Below the pieces are notes generated by a model, which was not told where the DNA came from, did no database searches, and was given only the letters and a program-made list of their open reading frames with translations. From Deltaproteobacteria bacterium (GTDB lineage: Bacteria > Desulfobacterota > JADFVX01), in contig JAOUBX010000013.1 in NCBI GenBank assembly GCA_029860075.1, positions 1-64,000 of the forward strand: 64,000 nt of DNA. Reading direction: 5' to 3'. Below are positions 60,901 to 64,000 of this stretch, piece by piece; position 1 is the first letter of the stretch; each line of letters starts with the position of its first letter. The translations under genes and the position numbers were made by a program.

Positions 60901-60912
60901 CTGTAAATGGGC

Positions 60913-63078
60913 TTACTGAAGAGCGCTGACAGCCCTTCTTAAAATATCTGCCCCATCAGTGGAAATATGCTTGTCAGCCTGCGCATCGATATGATTTAAA
61001 AGGGCATTTGTCCGGCCCTTTTGTGCTTGCTGCTTGAGACTGGTTGCCATTCCTTTGTTGTCAATTTCACCTATGGCATAAAGAATATCGATAAGCTCTG
61101 AAAGTGAATCAGAAGTTACTGTTATACTAAAGGTGATATTTTGTGTAATCGAGTTGCCTGCCACATCATTAGCTGTTAAGGAAAAAGTATGGCTCCCGGG
61201 CGCTAAACTGTACAGCGTCACTGCCTGACCCTGGTTAAGGGCAACGCCGTCAAGGCTTGCGGAAGAAGATAGAAGTCCGGAACCTGTATCGGAAACCATG
61301 TAATCAATAATTATTGTTTGAGAGATGGGATAATCGCTTGCTGTTGGACTAATAATTGTAAGAGCAGGGGGTATTTTATCAATATTTCCCGATACAGTAT
61401 TGATGGTCCCTACATTTCCCGCATTATCAACGGCCCTGTAAGAAACAGTGAAGGCACCTTCCGAAGACAGGGTTAAAGCTGCCCTCGTTCCTGATACAAC
61501 TTGCTCAACACCGCTGTTCACCCGATAGCGTATCTCTTTAACGCCGGAACCTGAATCTGCTGCAAAAATGCTAACGTTAACATCCGAAAGGTACCAGCCG
61601 GCATTTCCAGGAACACCGTTTATGAGAGCGGAGCTTGACGGGGCAATTGTGTCTTCTACGGTAATAAGAACGGTATCCCTATCCAGACTATTGCCATCTG
61701 ATACCGTAAGAGTCACTTCAGTCACTCCGGCAGGAAGCGTGACCGTTGGACTGATTCCGGTAGCGGAACCTCCGGGCCATGTCCACTCATAGGTCAGATT
61801 GTCTCCCCATGAAGCAGATCCGTCAAGAAGAACGTCGGCGCCGGCTGGTGAGGTTTGCTCCACAATCTGGACGGACCCGGCGTCTGCCGTAATTTGCGGG
61901 ATGCAGGCAATACCTGTATTCATCAAAATTGACAAAGTCTGGGATAATAAATTAATAACGGCGATATCCACATTCCCGTCATTGTTAAGGTCCCCCACAG
62001 ACATGCCATGAATATAAATACCGCCTGTATAATACCTGTCGGCTGATAAAAAAGTCCCATCGCCGTTACCAAAGAGCACGTCAATTTTTGTAGCAGGAAA
62101 GGAGGAGGTTACAATAATGTCTCGATTACCATCACAATTCATGTCTGCTGTAGTCACCTCGTGGTGACCACCATAGATAGAAATCACTTTACGGCTTGGT
62201 TGAAAAGTGCCGTCACCATTTCCCGGAAGCAAAGAAAGCGCGTTGCCGTAAGAATTTGACGCTACTGCAATATCAATTTTTCCATCACCGTTAAAATCAT
62301 CCCCGGCAGCGGCAACGCTTACAGCGCTCCCAATTGATGGGAATCTATCATAAAGATCTAATACCTGGAAGGAATAGTCGCCCTTTCCCAGCAAAATATA
62401 TGGGCCATGGCCGAAATCGTTATGATTAGCGACAAAAATATCAAAATTGCCGTCACCATTGAAATCGCCGGCAGCCAAATTATTCAATCTTCGCGGTGTA
62501 ATGTCAATCTGACTGTTAACGGTGAAAGTCCCATCTCCATTACCTGATAATAAACGCACTCCTGACCCGTTTCCAATCGCCAGATCTGTCTCGCCGTCAT
62601 TATTAAAGTCTTCAGAAATGATAGAATGTTGCATATGGTCGCCGCTATTCATTTCTTGATGGGTAATAAATGTTCCGTCACCATTTCCAAGCAGAATAGT
62701 CAAAGCATCGGAATAAATATAGGAAATAACCGCTATATCCAGGACGCCGTCATTGCTAAAATCTTTCACAACCATGTGCCACGGACCGTAGGGAACTGTG
62801 AAGTCGGTCGTCCCTCCAAAGGTACCGTCACCCTTTCCAAGACGTACGGATACTATTCCCGAGCGCTTAAGCAGCGCCAAATCATTATTTCCATCACCAT
62901 TAAAATCACCCATTTCCACATCCCGTGAATAATCGTCCAGATTGTATAAAACAGGTGGCGCAAAAATGTCGCCTGCCAGTGATGTGCTGCTAAGTAATGT
63001 CAGGATAATCACAAGCAGAAAAGGAAAAACCGGAAAAAAAACTTTTTTCTTTAAATATTTCAAATAATGTAATTTCAT
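60913..63078 (-). CDS. Secreted VCBS/FG-GAP propeller protein with PKD and Ig-like domains
   Basis: 721 aa from ATG 63078, 6 nt after AGGAGG (a GTG at 63084 is directly on the ribosome site). The signal peptide ends SLAG near 36. Residues 45-385 form a seven-bladed FG-GAP/VCBS propeller with calcium loops (DFNGDGNNDLALL, DFNGDGKIDIAVA, DLNNDGNVDIAVI). Then a PKD-like domain (LLDGSASWGDNLTYEWTWPG), one or two Ig-like domains and a helical end (GEIDNKGMATSLKQQAQ) like FIMAH-type C-termini. It has no PEP-CTERM signal, so it is not a target of the exosortase. A candidate for export by the type II system. Confidence 0.8.
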   Translation of the reverse strand: MKLHYLKYLKKKVFFPVFPFLLVIILTLLSSTSLAGDIFAPPVLYNLDDYSRDVEMGDFNGDGNNDLALLKRSGIVSVRLGKGDGTFGGTTDFTVPYGPWHMVVKDFSNDGVLDIAVISYIYSDALTILLGNGDGTFITHQEMNSGDHMQHSIISEDFNNDGETDLAIGNGSGVRLLSGNGDGTFTVNSQIDITPRRLNNLAAGDFNGDGNFDIFVANHNDFGHGPYILLGKGDYSFQVLDLYDRFPSIGSAVSVAAAGDDFNGDGKIDIAVASNSYGNALSLLPGNGDGTFQPSRKVISIYGGHHEVTTADMNCDGNRDIIVTSSFPATKIDVLFGNGDGTFLSADRYYTGGIYIHGMSVGDLNNDGNVDIAVINLLSQTLSILMNTGIACIPQITADAGSVQIVEQTSPAGADVLLDGSASWGDNLTYEWTWPGGSATGISPTVTLPAGVTEVTLTVSDGNSLDRDTVLITVEDTIAPSSSALINGVPGNAGWYLSDVNVSIFAADSGSGVKEIRYRVNSGVEQVVSGTRAALTLSSEGAFTVSYRAVDNAGNVGTINTVSGNIDKIPPALTIISPTASDYPISQTIIIDYMVSDTGSGLLSSSASLDGVALNQGQAVTLYSLAPGSHTFSLTANDVAGNSITQNITFSITVTSDSLSELIDILYAIGEIDNKGMATSLKQQAQKGRTNALLNHIDAQADKHISTDGADILRRAVSALQ

Positions 63079-63190
63079 ATCCACCCTCCTCTTATATAAA
63101 AGTTTTTAAGATAATACTTCCCCTGACCTTATCCTCAAGCGGTGACAGCCTGTTCTATGTCTTACTCTATCGGAATAATAATATTAATAC

Positions 63191-63242
63191 TCGGCTTTTT
63201 TTGCTTTTTTTCAGACTTTCTTTCGGCTTTTTTTGCTTTTTT
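63191..63242. repeat. Two 20-bp direct repeats in the thyA upstream region
   Basis: TCGGCTTTTTTTGCTTTTTT occurs at 63191-63210 and 63223-63242. T-rich, in the divergent region between the VCBS gene and thyA. Role unknown; slippage-prone. No other feature was found in 63085-63360. Confidence 0.5.
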
Positions 63243-63360
63243 ACATATTTTTCTGGAACAAACATTTTTATCACCCCACTTTCAATGTAAAGACGCCCGT
63301 TGCAGAATCTTCGAAAAAAGGTTATCTTATTGCAAAAAACCTGATAAAAGGACCTGAAGA

Positions 63361-64000
63361 ATGCGGCAATATCTTGATCTCATGCAACACGTCATAGATA
63401 AGGGTGTTTTCAAGGAAGACAGAACCGGCACAGGAACAAGGAGTGTATTTGGCTACCAGATGCGATTTGACCTTGAAGAGGGTTTTCCGCTGGTAACGAC
63501 GAAGAAAGTCCATCTTCGCTCCATCATTCATGAACTGCTCTGGTTTTTAAAAGGCCATACCAACATAAAGTACCTCAAGGATAACGGCGTATCTATCTGG
63601 GATGAATGGGCTGATGAAAAGGGTAACCTCGGTCCTGTTTACGGCTCCCAGTGGCGTTCCTGGCCTGCGCCCGACGGACGCAGGATCGATCAGATCAGCG
63701 AGATTATCGAGCAGATCAAAACTGACCCCGACTCGCGGCGCATTATTGTAAGCGCCTGGAATGTGGGAGAAATTGAAAATATGGCCCTTCCGCCATGCCA
63801 TGCTTTTTTCCAGTTTTATGTGGCAGCGGGCAAGCTTTCATGCCAGCTCTATCAGCGGAGCGCCGATATCTTTCTCGGGGTGCCCTTCAATATTGCCTCT
63901 TACGCGCTGCTGACCATGATGACAGCACAGGTGACAGGTTTGAAAGCCGGTGAATTCATTCATACCTTCGGCGATGCCCACCTTTATTCCAACCATTTGG
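63361..64000 (+). CDS. thyA: Thymidylate synthase, 3' end outside the window
   Basis: First 213 codons, cut by the window end. It makes dTMP from dUMP with methylene-tetrahydrofolate. [15 protein letters not shown] near 17-31 binds phosphate, and the catalytic Cys146 is in [10 protein letters not shown], at the E. coli numbering. [20 protein letters not shown] near 164-183 is standard. dfrA would often follow but is not visible. Confidence 0.95.
   Translation, partial: MRQYLDLMQHVIDKGVFKEDRTGTGTRSVFGYQMRFDLEEGFPLVTTKKVHLRSIIHELLWFLKGHTNIKYLKDNGVSIWDEWADEKGNLGPVYGSQWRSWPAPDGRRIDQISEIIEQIKTDPDSRRIIVSAWNVGEIENMALPPCHAFFQFYVAAGKLSCQLYQRSADIFLGVPFNIASYALLTMMTAQVTGLKAGEFIHTFGDAHLYSNHL

Noticed and set aside
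60913-63078. Second PEP-CTERM target for the exosortase
   Set aside because: The C-terminus is helical and lacks the PEP motif, hydrophobic helix and basic tail.

Overview
The window looks like a chromosomal segment of a Desulfobacterota/Desulfuromonadota-type (former Deltaproteobacteria) bacterium. The reasons are an argB-D-F-G-H run followed by an FN3 lipoprotein and lysA, several multihaem c-type cytochromes with system II (ResB/CcsA) cytochrome c maturation, a PilMNO-style type II secretion cluster recalling the Oxp cluster of Geobacter, a group 3b [NiFe]-hydrogenase, and an exosortase/PEP-CTERM system. The assignment rests on gene content and remembered synteny; no marker gene was compared. 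All family names come from reading the sequence, not from a database search.

Layout. (1) 0.3-4.2 kb: a tight four-gene operon with one PEP-CTERM target (VIT + vWA domains), an exosortase, an EpsI-like periplasmic protein and a VanZ-like protein. It sits behind five 11-bp-phased TTCA repeats that resemble a Pho box, and a long hairpin in the 5' leader. (2) 4.2-17.8 kb: an accessory patchwork. It holds a HupE/UreJ protein with a DUF6488-like partner, a truncated secD cut by a repeat-flanked insertion, two or three isolated integron-type cassettes without an integrase, REP palindromes and remnants of a REP-associated tyrosine transposase, a DUF4143 ATPase, a trihaem cytochrome, a PaeR7I/XhoI-type restriction-modification pair whose nuclease is frameshifted, and an internally deleted IS4-family element with long inverted ends. 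(3) 17.9-33.7 kb: mostly housekeeping. It holds an M15 peptidase, a LolA-like/FtsX-type permease pair, nnr, hslU (no adjacent hslV), the arginine genes, lysA and hslO. (4) 33.8-37.9 kb: hydBGDA-type group 3b hydrogenase operon. (5) 38.0-59.5 kb: about 21 kb all on the minus strand. Read in the direction of transcription it runs ResB, unknown, ResB, CcsA, CcsA-like, tetrahaem lipoprotein, NHL lipoprotein, two multihaem cytochromes, then GspF, GspE, PilM, PilN, PilO, PilP/GspC-like, a secretin with TPR and cohesin-like domains, three pseudopilins, and a haem-motif sensor kinase with an NtrC-type regulator. (6) 59.7-64 kb: a receiver-PilZ protein, a decayed vWA/DUF3520 pseudogene, a VCBS/PKD surface protein and the start of thyA.

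Together regions 4 and 5 point to an anaerobic or facultative metabolism handling H2/NAD(P)H and moving electrons through periplasmic or outer-surface haem proteins. Region 1 suggests a dedicated surface-sorting unit, possibly induced by phosphate limitation. No rRNA, tRNA or CRISPR array was seen.
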